In this document: positions 25,822-34,585 of the stretch, piece by piece
Layout: every line of letters begins with the position of its first letter
Position numbering within the stretch: the stretch's first letter is position 1
Assembly (NCBI RefSeq): GCF_013450155.1
Contig: NZ_JACCKD010000006.1
Span: forward strand, 186,001-250,000
DNA length: 64,000 nucleotides
Reading direction: 5' to 3'
Source: Haloechinothrix aidingensis
GTDB lineage: Bacteria; Actinomycetota; Actinomycetes; Mycobacteriales; Pseudonocardiaceae
Program-made: the position numbers and the translations under genes
The notes under the pieces: generated by a model
What the model saw: the letters and a program-made list of their open reading frames with translations, nothing else
Database searches by the model: none
What the model was told of the DNA's origin: nothing

Positions 25822-28617
25822 TTATGCGGTGCTCGTGACCAGTCCCAGTTCGTGGTCGAGGTCGAACACGCGTTGCCCCAATTGGGCCGGCAGGACCTCG
25901 CCGTTTGTGGTTACTCGATGCCGCATAAGCAGCAGGCGGGCCAGGGCCCAGTTGTCCGCCCATGGGGACGGCAGCGTGTACTCCTCGCCCGCGTCGCGTA
26001 CGAGCGACCCGGGTACGGGGATCGAGTGGTTCATTACCGTGGCGAGTTGTTGGCGGGTAAAGTGCCCGTCCGGGTCAGGGGTGGGCAGCCCGTCCCCGGT
26101 GGGGCTGCCGAGGCGGAGTTGGCCGTCGGGGGTTTCGAAACACACCAGTACGCGCACGGAATCGGCATTGAACCGGGTCGCGACGATTTCCTCGTCTACT
26201 TCGTGCTCGGAGAGTTTGCCCAGACTGGAGATTCTGTGGGGCTCGGGGATACTGCGCACCTCGGCGGATTGCCGCTCGACCATGGTGTTGGCGATGCGTT
26301 CGACCTCGGTGTCGTCAAAACCGTCCAACAGCGGATCGTGCGCAGGGAGCGCATCGCCCGGGTTGCCGAGATCAACGAGCCGTTGCACATCGTCGGGAAT
26401 CCTGATCCCGTCGCCGATGCGGTCGTTGAGGATGCGGTGAGCCCGGATGAGGGTGGCTTTAGGGTAGATGTAGGGCCAGGTCACCGGCCATCGTCCCGCC
26501 TCGACGTCCCGCTCCGGCATCGTCAACACGACCAGGCGAGGATCCAGCGTGCCTGCCGTACACACCCAGTCGGGGCGGGACGTATCGAGCTGGCGGTGCC
26601 GCTGCAGCCGGCCCGCGCGTTGCAGCAGCAACTCGATCGGCGCCAGGTCCGTGATAACGAGATCGAAGTCGACATCCAGACTCTGCTCAATGATCGCGCT
26701 GGCCACCAGAATCGCCCGCGCGGGCCGATCCGGATGCACGCCATCGTCGGCATCGCCCTTACCGAACTTGCGCATCACCTGCGCGGTGATGTCCTCACGG
26801 CGATAGGCGGGAAAGCGGGAGTGCAGCAGCACCAGTTCAGGCTGCTGTGATTCCGGAAGGTGCGCAGACCACTGACGCAATGCCTGATACGTGCGTTGGG
26901 TTTCGGCCACCGTGGTACAGATGACTGCGGCACAGCCACCACGCTCGGCCAGCGGCTCCAGCTCGGTCGTCAGGGCAGGCATACGCTCCGGCGCGCCACC
27001 ACTATCGCGGTCGATGGCCTGAACCGACACGGTCAGCGTTCGGCGGTGGGTCTGCGGCAGCGTCACTCTGGCGGATTCGGCCACCGGTGGTTCGGCTTGC
27101 ACATACGCCCACCCCGGATACGGAACCACCGGGTCAGTGGGAGCCGCCGTCGTTGTCGGGCCGAGATAGGCCGCAGCCAGCTCACGCGCCACGCCCTGTG
27201 GCAACGTCGCTGACAGCAGCACCACCGGCACGCGCAACTCACCCAACCAGCGCAACAGCGTTTTCAACAACTCGCGCATGTACGGACTGAACGCGTGCAC
27301 CTCGTCGATGATCACAGTCTTGCCGGACAGGGCGAACATGCGCAGCGCGTTGTGGCGCGTCGGCAGCACCGACAGCAGCGCCTGATCGATCGTGCCCACA
27401 CCCACTGGCGCCAACATGGCCCGCTTGGCGCCACGCATCCATTCGGAAAACCAGCGCTGGTCGTCACCAGAAATGCCTGCCTTCTGATACACCTCGGCCA
27501 GAGTCGCCTCCACCGGCATCAGCCAGGCCATACCATGCAGCAGGGACGTGACCGCCGGATCCCGGCCCCGACGAGCCAGATACGTGGCCACCCGCCTCAG
27601 CATCTGGTCGGCTGTCGCCATCGTCGGCAACGCAACATACAAACCGGAGGTTCCCGCGATCTCGCTGAGGCGGCGGGCCGCATGCAAGGCGATCTCCGTC
27701 TTGCCGAACCCCGTCGGAGCCGCGACCATGAGCAACCCAGGACCGGTAGCGATATCACCAAGCCGATCAGCGATACTCGCCTGCAGCGCATTCGGCTCAA
27801 AATCCGGGAACTCCTCAGCAAACGAGCCAGCCTGCAAGTTCAAGCGCGACAGGCCCGACGAACGGACCAGCTCCGGCGCCGCCGCACACGAGCCGGCGAA
27901 GAACGACTCCAACGAGGCACCATCACCCCGCTGCGGAACCTCAGCCAGACGCGACTTGATGTACGGCGTCCCGCTGGCCAACCAATCAGCCAGAATCACC
28001 ACACCACTGACCACCGCAGCACACGAAACACGCATCGACGCAGCCGGGACAGGCGGACGCAGAATCGATACCGCAGCAGCCAACGCTGCCTGCCGCTGCT
28101 GTTCCCACGCCCCGTCTCCAAGACCCTGCAACGGCAGCGCGTCCGGCATCAGAACCCTCGGCTCAAAACGATGAAACCGACCATGATGCCCACCCAGCAA
28201 TTCCGCAACCAGCCGCGCCAACGACCGGCGCCCCGACGGATAGCCGAGCCCCGCCAACGCCGAAGCCAACCACACATGGGTTGCTTGATCATGCGCCCGG
28301 CCATCCCCATCCGACGCCGCATCCGCATATCCATCAGGAATCGCAACCTGCCGCTGAAACGTTGGCGTGAGCTTACCGACGTCATGCAGCCCCGCCCAAA
28401 ACGCCACAAGACGTCCAGCATCCTCAACAGACATCCCCAACTGCTCCGCGACCCACCGCTGCGTGCCCGGAGCAACAACATCCCGCCACACCATCCGCGC
28501 CACCGCCGCCGTATCAAGCAAATGACACATCACCGGATAACGCGCACCATCCAAACCCCGCTCCTTCCCCCACAAACAGAGATCAACCCAACCCCCATCC
28601 CTCTCAAGTATCACCAC
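25822..28617 (-). CDS. cas3: CRISPR-associated helicase/nuclease Cas3 (HD-DExH)
   Basis: 931 residues, usual for a full Cas3. The N-terminal HD nuclease has MCHLLDTAAVA and GLHDVGKLTP (the HD dyad plus Lys). The helicase core follows: Walker A in APTGFGKTEIALHAA, DEVH in VIIDEVHAFSPYM, the SAT motif in LLSATLPQ, and motif VI in LLLQRAGRLQRH. It is recruited by Cascade to unwind and degrade target DNA. The GTG at 28617 is the first start. Array 2 and its leader lie divergently upstream. The 5' third of the gene is strikingly C/A-rich on the plus strand. Confidence 0.97.
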   Translation of the reverse strand: MVILERDGGWVDLCLWGKERGLDGARYPVMCHLLDTAAVARMVWRDVVAPGTQRWVAEQLGMSVEDAGRLVAFWAGLHDVGKLTPTFQRQVAIPDGYADAASDGDGRAHDQATHVWLASALAGLGYPSGRRSLARLVAELLGGHHGRFHRFEPRVLMPDALPLQGLGDGAWEQQRQAALAAAVSILRPPVPAASMRVSCAAVVSGVVILADWLASGTPYIKSRLAEVPQRGDGASLESFFAGSCAAAPELVRSSGLSRLNLQAGSFAEEFPDFEPNALQASIADRLGDIATGPGLLMVAAPTGFGKTEIALHAARRLSEIAGTSGLYVALPTMATADQMLRRVATYLARRGRDPAVTSLLHGMAWLMPVEATLAEVYQKAGISGDDQRWFSEWMRGAKRAMLAPVGVGTIDQALLSVLPTRHNALRMFALSGKTVIIDEVHAFSPYMRELLKTLLRWLGELRVPVVLLSATLPQGVARELAAAYLGPTTTAAPTDPVVPYPGWAYVQAEPPVAESARVTLPQTHRRTLTVSVQAIDRDSGGAPERMPALTTELEPLAERGGCAAVICTTVAETQRTYQALRQWSAHLPESQQPELVLLHSRFPAYRREDITAQVMRKFGKGDADDGVHPDRPARAILVASAIIEQSLDVDFDLVITDLAPIELLLQRAGRLQRHRQLDTSRPDWVCTAGTLDPRLVVLTMPERDVEAGRWPVTWPYIYPKATLIRAHRILNDRIGDGIRIPDDVQRLVDLGNPGDALPAHDPLLDGFDDTEVERIANTMVERQSAEVRSIPEPHRISSLGKLSEHEVDEEIVATRFNADSVRVLVCFETPDGQLRLGSPTGDGLPTPDPDGHFTRQQLATVMNHSIPVPGSLVRDAGEEYTLPSPWADNWALARLLLMRHRVTTNGEVLPAQLGQRVFDLDHELGLVTSTA

Positions 28618-28855
28618 GCACCCCCGCGCACAACCATCGCCACAACTCGACCTACCCCACCAAACACAACACCAAGCAGTTCAGAAACAACCACACACCC
28701 ACGCACCCACCCCCGCGCTACACTCCCCCACACCACCACAACAACCACTACCCGAAACACGACGATCCACACATACATCGCGTTACAGACACAGCACCAT
28801 TGAACACGCAACGTCAAACGTGCACAGAGCCACACAACACTCCAGGTCACAAAGG
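28618..28855. promoter_or_regulatory. Shared leader/promoter region between cas3 and CRISPR array 2
   Basis: 238 bp with very few G and T residues on the plus strand (runs of CACAAC and CCACC). It must hold the cas3 promoter on one strand and the array 2 leader on the other. The last 60 bp before the first repeat are comparatively A-rich, as expected for a leader. No clear -10/-35 pair could be fixed by eye. Confidence 0.6.
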
Positions 28856-30044
28856 GTGCTCTCCACGCACGTGGAGGTGGACCGCTTGGTAGGTGGGCTC
28901 AGGACGCGCGGGACGCGTGCTCTCCACGCACGTGGAGGTGGACCGTACTTCTTCGCCCTGTTCGTAGCACTCACCGCGTGCTCTCCACGCACGTGGAGGT
29001 GGACCGCACGAGGTGAACGTCGGCACCCTGTGGCGCACGTGCTCTCCACGCACGTGGAGGTGGACCGGCGAAGGACAGGATTGCCTCCGGACTGAGCGTG
29101 TGCTCTCCACGCACGTGGAGGTGGACCGAAACCGAAGGTTGTCCACAGACGGGTTCGCCCGTGCTCTCCACGCACGTGGAGGTGGACCGGCACGCGCCGC
29201 TGTGGCGCAGCGAGACCAACAGTGCTCTCCACGCACGTGGAGGTGGACCGTGGGTGGTCGACGCTGGCGACGACGTGCACAAGTGCTCTCCACGCACGTG
29301 GAGGTGGACCGCGGGTCATTCCGGGAGCCGCACTGGTGTACTGGGTGCTCTCCACGCACGTGGAGGTGGACCGTTCGCTCCGGTGCCGTTCCAGGGTCTG
29401 CGCTGGTGCTCTCCACGCACGTGGAGGTGGACCGGCGTCCTCACTCAGGAGATCGGCGGGCCGCAGGTGCTCTCCACGCACGTGGAGGTGGACCGTCCTG
29501 GAACGGCCCGCCGGTTGGGATGCTGTTGTGCTCTTCACGCACGTGGAGGTGGACCGTCCTGGAACGGCCCGCCGGTTGGGATGCTGTTGTGCTCTTCACG
29601 CACGTGGAGGTGGACCGGCGTCCTCACTCAGGAGATCGGCGGGCCGCAGGTGCTCTCCACGCACGTGGAGGTGGACCGCACGCCGAACGCACCGCGAAAG
29701 CGCTGGAGGCGTGCTCTTCACGCACGTGGAGGTGGACCGGTGATGACCCAGCTGGGTCACAAGCAGCCGCAGTGCTCTCCACGCACGTGGAGGTGGACCG
29801 TAGATCACCGGCGGCGCGTCGTCGAAATCGTAGTGCTCTCCGCGCACGTGGAGGTGGACCGCTCAGCACGGCCCGGTCCCTGCTCGATGCCGAGTGCTCT
29901 CCACGCACGTGGAGGTGGACCGCCAACGACGGCGCGGCTACAGATGTTGTCAGCGTGCTCTCCACGCACGTGGAGGTGGACCGGACGACTGGAACATCGA
30001 AGAGGTTGAGGTGGCGTGCTCTCCACGCACGTGGAGGTGGTCTG
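28856..30044 (+). CRISPR. Type I-E CRISPR array 2 (20 repeats, 19 spacers)
   Basis: Repeats of 29 bp at 61-62 bp intervals read GTGCTCTCC...GGTGGACCG on the plus strand, the same sequence as array 1 in opposite genomic direction. The last repeat (30016-30044) ends TCTG instead of ACCG, marking the trailer, so transcription runs rightwards from the leader beside cas3. Three repeats (29528, 29589, 29711) carry CTCTTCACG instead of CTCTCCACG. Spacers at 29435-29466 and 29618-29649 are identical, and so are those at 29496-29527 and 29557-29588. Confidence 0.98.
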
Positions 30045-30104
30045 GACGTACTCGCGGCTTGAACCGTTTAGTTGATGAGCTGACTGAAGTCAGGACAGTG
30101 CCCT

Positions 30105-30497
30105 TCAGTAGTTGGGGTCTAGCCGTGTCTGTCCTGTGGCGCAGAAGAGCGGGTCAGGTTGGCCGTGATTGTGTTCGGCGTTGGAATCGCTGGGGCCATC
30201 TTGTGTCGGCGGTGTTGGGTGTGGGGTGTTCTTCGTTCGCGGTGATGCTTCGGTGTCTGGGTTGTGCGCGTGAGGTGTGGGATTCGTTGGTAGCGCGTGC
30301 CACGATGCGGATGGCACAGCGGCTGCTGGTGTCAGTGCTTTGACGAGGGCTTGGTGTGTGAGGACCACTAGGCTGCCGCGGTGGTACTCCGTGCGCCAGC
30401 ACCCCCCGTGGAGCGTGTGTGGGGTCTCGGGTCGGTGGAGGTCCGTGTCCAGGTCGACACCGCTGGCCGCGCGGATACGGACCGATGTCGTGGTCAT
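30105..30497 (-). CDS. Hypothetical protein (130 aa), uncertain
   Basis: An ATG at 30497, 5 bases after AAGG, starts MTTTSVRIRAASGVDLDTDL and continues GGCWRTEYHRGSLVVLTHQA. The first 70 residues look protein-like; the rest is Pro/Asn/Thr-rich and may be run-on. It lies 52 bp downstream of the methyltransferase on the same strand and could be the last gene of that operon. No family is recognised. Confidence 0.4.
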   Translation of the reverse strand: MTTTSVRIRAASGVDLDTDLHRPETPHTLHGGCWRTEYHRGSLVVLTHQALVKALTPAAAVPSASWHALPTNPTPHAHNPDTEASPRTKNTPHPTPPTQDGPSDSNAEHNHGQPDPLFCATGQTRLDPNY

Positions 30498-30549
30498 GCT
30501 TGCCTTGTTCTGTTGGATGCGGCCATGGACGATCGGTCACCGTCGCTGT

Positions 30550-31341
30550 TTATGCTGTCGGCCGCTGTCCGATACGAAGGACGAACTCGTTGTCCTCGAC
30601 GAAGACGTCGTGGGGGCTAACGGCGGCGAGCCGGTCCCTGAGGGTCGACTCGAACTCGGTTCGGCGGTTTCCGAACAGGCGTGGTGCGGCGAACGAGGTG
30701 GAGTACAGGTAGCCGAGGATGGTCTCGTAGCGCCAGTGGCGTGTCACGGGAACCCGGTATTCGCGGACTTCGCTGAAGGGGGATGCTGCCATGATCTCGC
30801 TGTAGGGGCGGTCGTGCTGGGTGAATGTGCCCGTCCCGGCGCGGCGGTTTTCGCCGAGGAACTCCTGGACCACGGTGCGCACCGTCTCGGTCCATGGTGT
30901 GCGTACGGTCCACAGGCTGCTGTCGCCGAAGATGGCCACAACCCCGTCCGGTGCGACGTGATGGTCGAGTCGCTGCAGCACGGTGGGCTGGTCGGTCCAG
31001 TGGAAGGTCCGGCAGATCGTGACGAGGTCGGCCTGCCAGCCTGCCGGTAGAGTGAGCTCTTCGGCCGCGCATTGCTGAAGCTCGAGTCGCACTCCCTGTG
31101 GGGTGTGCGGCCGCAGTGTGGCCTCGGCGGCGGTGAGCATGTCCTCGTCGGGGTCGATGGCGAGGATGTCGTCGACGTGCTCCTGTAGCGCTGCCACGAC
31201 GAGCCCGGTGCCGGTGCCGATGTCGAGCAGTCGCCGTGGCCGATGATGCGGGGTGGCATCGGTCAGTAACGCCACGACCTCGCTGGGGATGCCGGGGCGG
31301 TAGCGGCGGTAGTACTCCACGGCGCTGGTGAACAGGTTCAT
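30550..31341 (-). CDS. Class I SAM-dependent methyltransferase
   Basis: 263 residues from the ATG at 31341, which has CGGAGG 4 bases upstream. The SAM-binding motif I is RRLLDIGTGTGLVVAAL, followed by ILAIDPDEDML as motif II. The N-terminus FTSAVEYYRRYRPGIPSEV matches small-molecule methyltransferases of the UbiE/trans-aconitate type. The ATGA overlap with the HAD fragment couples it to the upstream genes. Substrate unknown; the divergent sugar-like operon suggests a natural product. Confidence 0.85.
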   Translation of the reverse strand: MNLFTSAVEYYRRYRPGIPSEVVALLTDATPHHRPRRLLDIGTGTGLVVAALQEHVDDILAIDPDEDMLTAAEATLRPHTPQGVRLELQQCAAEELTLPAGWQADLVTICRTFHWTDQPTVLQRLDHHVAPDGVVAIFGDSSLWTVRTPWTETVRTVVQEFLGENRRAGTGTFTQHDRPYSEIMAASPFSEVREYRVPVTRHWRYETILGYLYSTSFAAPRLFGNRRTEFESTLRDRLAAVSPHDVFVEDNEFVLRIGQRPTA

Positions 31342-31760
31342 CGATCCTCCGGTACACACAGGATTCGGACATGATCGCCAGCGGCGGTCAGGTCGGCAAC
31401 CTCAGTGACGCCCAGGCGGCGGGGCGCGCTGATACGTTCCTGCGCGGCCGGTGCGGCGGAGATCCAGTACGGGTGGGTGCCTGCCAGTGTCGCGCTGACC
31501 ACGTTCCACTCCCAATGGTCACCGATGTGCAGGGTCTGCTTCGGGAGCAGGCCGTGTCGGTCCGTCACCAGGCGAAAGGTGTGGAAGTCGGGTTTGGCGT
31601 GCCCGAGAACATGTGGTGTGTAGCTGTCGCCGGCCCATGGGTGTAAACGGTCACGGAGGTCATCGATGTTGGATTCGGCGGCGCTGACGTTGGACAGGGT
31701 AACGACCGGTGCGTGCCGGCTCATCTCCGGCAGCGCCGCGATCACCCCCGGGTACGGCAC
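31338..31760 (-). pseudogene. HAD-family hydrolase lacking its N-terminal catalytic part
   Basis: 140 residues holding HAD motifs II-IV: VVTLSNVSAA (Thr/Ser), GHAKPDFHTF (Lys) and LHIGDHWEWNVV. The N-terminal motif I with the nucleophilic Asp is absent. The frame is open upstream to the TAG at 31797-31799, which is also the stop codon of the upstream methyltransferase gene, so a deletion has joined the two. The GTG at 31760 could still give a short protein, and the ATGA overlap with the next gene persists, but it cannot be a normal phosphatase. Confidence 0.6.
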
Positions 31761-31796
31761 TACTGGTGTCGGCCCGGTTCGGCGCGGGAACGTGAG

Positions 31797-32630
31797 CTAG
31801 CGGTCGTATCGTGCTTTGTCGTCGTGTCGGGTGGTGTGGCAGAGCAGGATGCCGCCTCGGCAGGTGATCTGGAATCGGCCGTCTCGGTCGATCATGTGCT
31901 GGAGCAGATCTCGGGCGCGAGTCAACGTAGCGTCGAACGGCACGCCGATGTTTTCGGCCCAGCTGCGGTAGGAGGCTAGGTGGGCGATGACGGGTTCGGG
32001 TTCGTGCACCGTGATGGTGCCGGGCAGTTCCACGGTCTCGACTGCGGCGAAGTGGCTGCGTAGGCGCTGCGGGGCGTCGTTCAAGGCGAAACGAGTGCTC
32101 AGGGAGATGCGTCGCGGCCCGCGGTCGACACCGAGTACCTCTCCAGCCGCCCGGGCCCACAGATCGTCGAGCTCGGCCTTGTCCTCGCGTGCGTTGGTCG
32201 AGGCGATAAAGATGCCGCCGGGTTCGAGTACGCGCACCGCTTCGGCGACCGCCGCGTCGATGTTGTCGACGTGGTAGAGCGTGTGCATGGCCAAGACCGC
32301 GGTGGCGGAGTGATCACCTACCGGTAGACGGGCGGCATCGGCTGCCACAACCGGCGCAGACACGGTGGCCAGGATGCCCGGTGAGATGTCGAGCCCGACT
32401 ACGGTCAGCCCGGGACGCTGGGAGCGTAGGCGGGTGACGTAGGTGCCGTTGCCGCATCCGACATCGAGGACTGTGCCGGTGCGGATCGGTAGGTGCTCGA
32501 GCACCAGCCCGGGCAGATCGTAGGTGGGCTGCTGCCAGCGATACAGCGATTGGCGCGCGGCGAGGTGACGGTCGTCGCGATAGGCGCTTCCGGTCAGGAT
32601 CGTGGTGTCGGTGGTGTCCGGTTCGCTCAC
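31797..32630 (-). CDS. Class I SAM-dependent methyltransferase
   Basis: 277 residues. Motif I TVLDVGCGNGTYVTRL is followed by VVGLDISPGIL and the post-motif VLAMHTLYHVDNIDAAVAE, typical of methyltransferase_11 proteins that modify small molecules. It overlaps the upstream regulator gene by four bases (ATGA), so they are cotranscribed. Together with the second methyltransferase it forms a small minus-strand operon divergent from the aph-headed cluster. Confidence 0.87.
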   Translation of the reverse strand: MSEPDTTDTTILTGSAYRDDRHLAARQSLYRWQQPTYDLPGLVLEHLPIRTGTVLDVGCGNGTYVTRLRSQRPGLTVVGLDISPGILATVSAPVVAADAARLPVGDHSATAVLAMHTLYHVDNIDAAVAEAVRVLEPGGIFIASTNAREDKAELDDLWARAAGEVLGVDRGPRRISLSTRFALNDAPQRLRSHFAAVETVELPGTITVHEPEPVIAHLASYRSWAENIGVPFDATLTRARDLLQHMIDRDGRFQITCRGGILLCHTTRHDDKARYDR

Positions 32631-33961
32631 GGCAGCTCCACACAGTGCGTCGGTGATAGCGCAGGAGCCTGCGCGCAGAAGGAGTCGATCTCGCGTCGTA
32701 GACGGCGAGCTTGCGGTGACCGGGCGAATCGACCGGTGTCGAGGTATCGGCCGAGGGTGGCAGCGCGCTTGATGATACTGGCGGTCCGGAGGACCTGGGG
32801 CACAGCCAGTACCACCTGCAGCTGGTCGTCGAGGCCGTCCAGGTCCGATCGGCTGAGATAGGCGCGACCGAGGTCGAGGCGAGCGGCGAGCATGTCGCCG
32901 GACGAGCGCTCCTCGGGCGCGGCGACGTCGTAGATCCTCAACGCCTGCGACGATTGCTGCACCGCCCGGGCCACGGACTCCTGGTCGCCGAGCGTGAGTA
33001 GGGCGGTTCCGGCATAGACAGCCTGCTTGGCTGCCGGGAAGGTGAACACCCCGGCATCGTGCTCGTGATCGGCGGCGAACCGGGCCCGCTCGGCACGCTG
33101 GAGAGCTGTCAGCGCTCCGTTCTTGTCTCCACGTGCTGCGCTCGCGCGCGCTTCCAGACTGGGTAAGCGTGCTGCGATCGAACCATGCGGCCTATAGCGA
33201 ACCCCATCCTGCGCGAACTCCACGGCATCGGCTAGGTGGCCGTTCCAATAGGCGATCAGGCTTTGCAGGCCACGTACCCACGCCCGCATACCGTTGTGTC
33301 CGGCGAGTTCGGCTCCCAGGAACGCTGTGTGCGCGTGCGTATGTGCCGCCCGATAGCGGCCGAGATCGAGACAGAGGTGGGCTTGCAGTCCGCCCAGTCG
33401 GCTCGCTTCCACGTAGAGCTCGCGCGTCAGATGCGGGTATCGCCCTTTCTCGACCAGGCGGAAGACGTCCTCACACAGCTCGTGGATATTCATGCTCAGG
33501 TCTGACAAGGGCCGCGAAACGTAATTCGTGGCGAGGCGACCAACCTCGGCATGAATGTATTCCAGGGGCGATCGGTTGGTGCGTGCTGTGGGGGCGGTTG
33601 GTCGCGCGCACCGAGCACCTTCGCGGTCGTGATCGGTGTCGATGATCGCGCCAGGAACCGTACCTGCATCTCCATGCTCCTGCGGGTGCGGTGGCCCTGA
33701 TGGACCTGGTGGGATGCTCGTCCCAACGGAACTGTTACCGGCCTGACTCGGGGAGAGCAGCTCGTTCAGCTGCTCGAGTGTGATGCCGAGCGCCTTCGCG
33801 ATACGCGCACGGCGTCCCGGTTGCGGAGTCAGCGTCCCGCGTTCCCACCGCCCGACCGTAGACAACTCCACACCCAGCGCAATCGCGAAGCTCTCCTGGG
33901 TGAAGCCCATCGCCTCGCGACGAGCCGCGAATGCGTCGCGCCGACCGGTCACGATTACCAC
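32627..33961 (-). CDS. XRE-family regulator with long helical C-terminal domain
   Basis: About 444 residues if started at the GTG at 33961; the frame is open to 34144, so the start is uncertain. The XRE helix-turn-helix is RREAMGFTQESFAIALGVE then LSTVGRWERGTLTPQPGRR. A Pro/Gly-rich linker and a TPR-like C-terminus (AHLCLDLGRYRAAHTHAHTA) follow, a common actinobacterial architecture for pathway regulators. It heads the operon with two methyltransferases, and the divergent promoter region makes it the likely regulator of the eight-gene plus-strand cluster. Confidence 0.85.
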   Translation of the reverse strand: MVIVTGRRDAFAARREAMGFTQESFAIALGVELSTVGRWERGTLTPQPGRRARIAKALGITLEQLNELLSPSQAGNSSVGTSIPPGPSGPPHPQEHGDAGTVPGAIIDTDHDREGARCARPTAPTARTNRSPLEYIHAEVGRLATNYVSRPLSDLSMNIHELCEDVFRLVEKGRYPHLTRELYVEASRLGGLQAHLCLDLGRYRAAHTHAHTAFLGAELAGHNGMRAWVRGLQSLIAYWNGHLADAVEFAQDGVRYRPHGSIAARLPSLEARASAARGDKNGALTALQRAERARFAADHEHDAGVFTFPAAKQAVYAGTALLTLGDQESVARAVQQSSQALRIYDVAAPEERSSGDMLAARLDLGRAYLSRSDLDGLDDQLQVVLAVPQVLRTASIIKRAATLGRYLDTGRFARSPQARRLRREIDSFCAQAPALSPTHCVELP

Positions 33962-34585
33962 CCCCGAGTACCGACCTCCCACAATAACCACTCCCACCGA
34001 CGCTCCAGGACGACACACCTCGTTGGTACACGACCGGACGAGCAGACATCCCCTCACGGTAACGGTGTGTGACGGTCGACTGCCCTCTTGCTCGATCCGC
34101 GCCCATGCGAGCCGTGCAGAGTCTGTGCAGGTCACGCCATTCAACGCACGATAAACGCCTCAGTTTCGCCGACTTGACGCTCTGGCCGACCCACCGTCCG
34201 CACCGGCACAGTCCGGGAGACGTGACCGGTATCAATGGGCCGTCGACAGCATGCCGGCCGGTGGCCGGGTCACTGCTCTCGTCCACTGTCAGATGAAGCG
34301 AGCGAAGCTGTGGAGCAGATCAGAACAGTCACTCAGAGATCCAGGTGCATCGATACGTGGCGCTTACGCGTTCGGCACCCGGTTTCCTACCCACTCGGGA
34401 TGTCCTCTCGGCACGCGCTGCGCGCCGATGTGCGCGATCCTCGGGGGTGCAGACGACAGAACACATCGCGCTGGTCCGTGCCTGGCACGCGAGGCACATC
34501 TCGGCTTCCGGAACGACGTCGGTGTCGGAGCATGCCGGTGCACCGTGAGGACCAGCAGCGCGCGTTCGACGGGACGGGGACGGTG
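33962..34585. promoter_or_regulatory. Divergent control region between the XRE regulator and the aph-headed operon
   Basis: About 620 bp with no supported gene. A TTGACG at about 34173-34178 could be a plus-strand -35 box. Open frames on both strands are antisense or lack ribosome sites. If the regulator starts earlier (up to 34144), part of this region is coding. Confidence 0.4.

Noticed and set aside
27295-28803. 502-residue plus-strand ORF antisense to cas3
   Set aside because: Composition is Arg/Thr/Pro low complexity and cas3 motifs on the other strand are unmistakable.
28618-28855. Possible pseudo-spacer target of the lone repeat-like element
   Set aside because: The first bases after the element (GTCGACGGGG) do not occur in this promoter region by eye.
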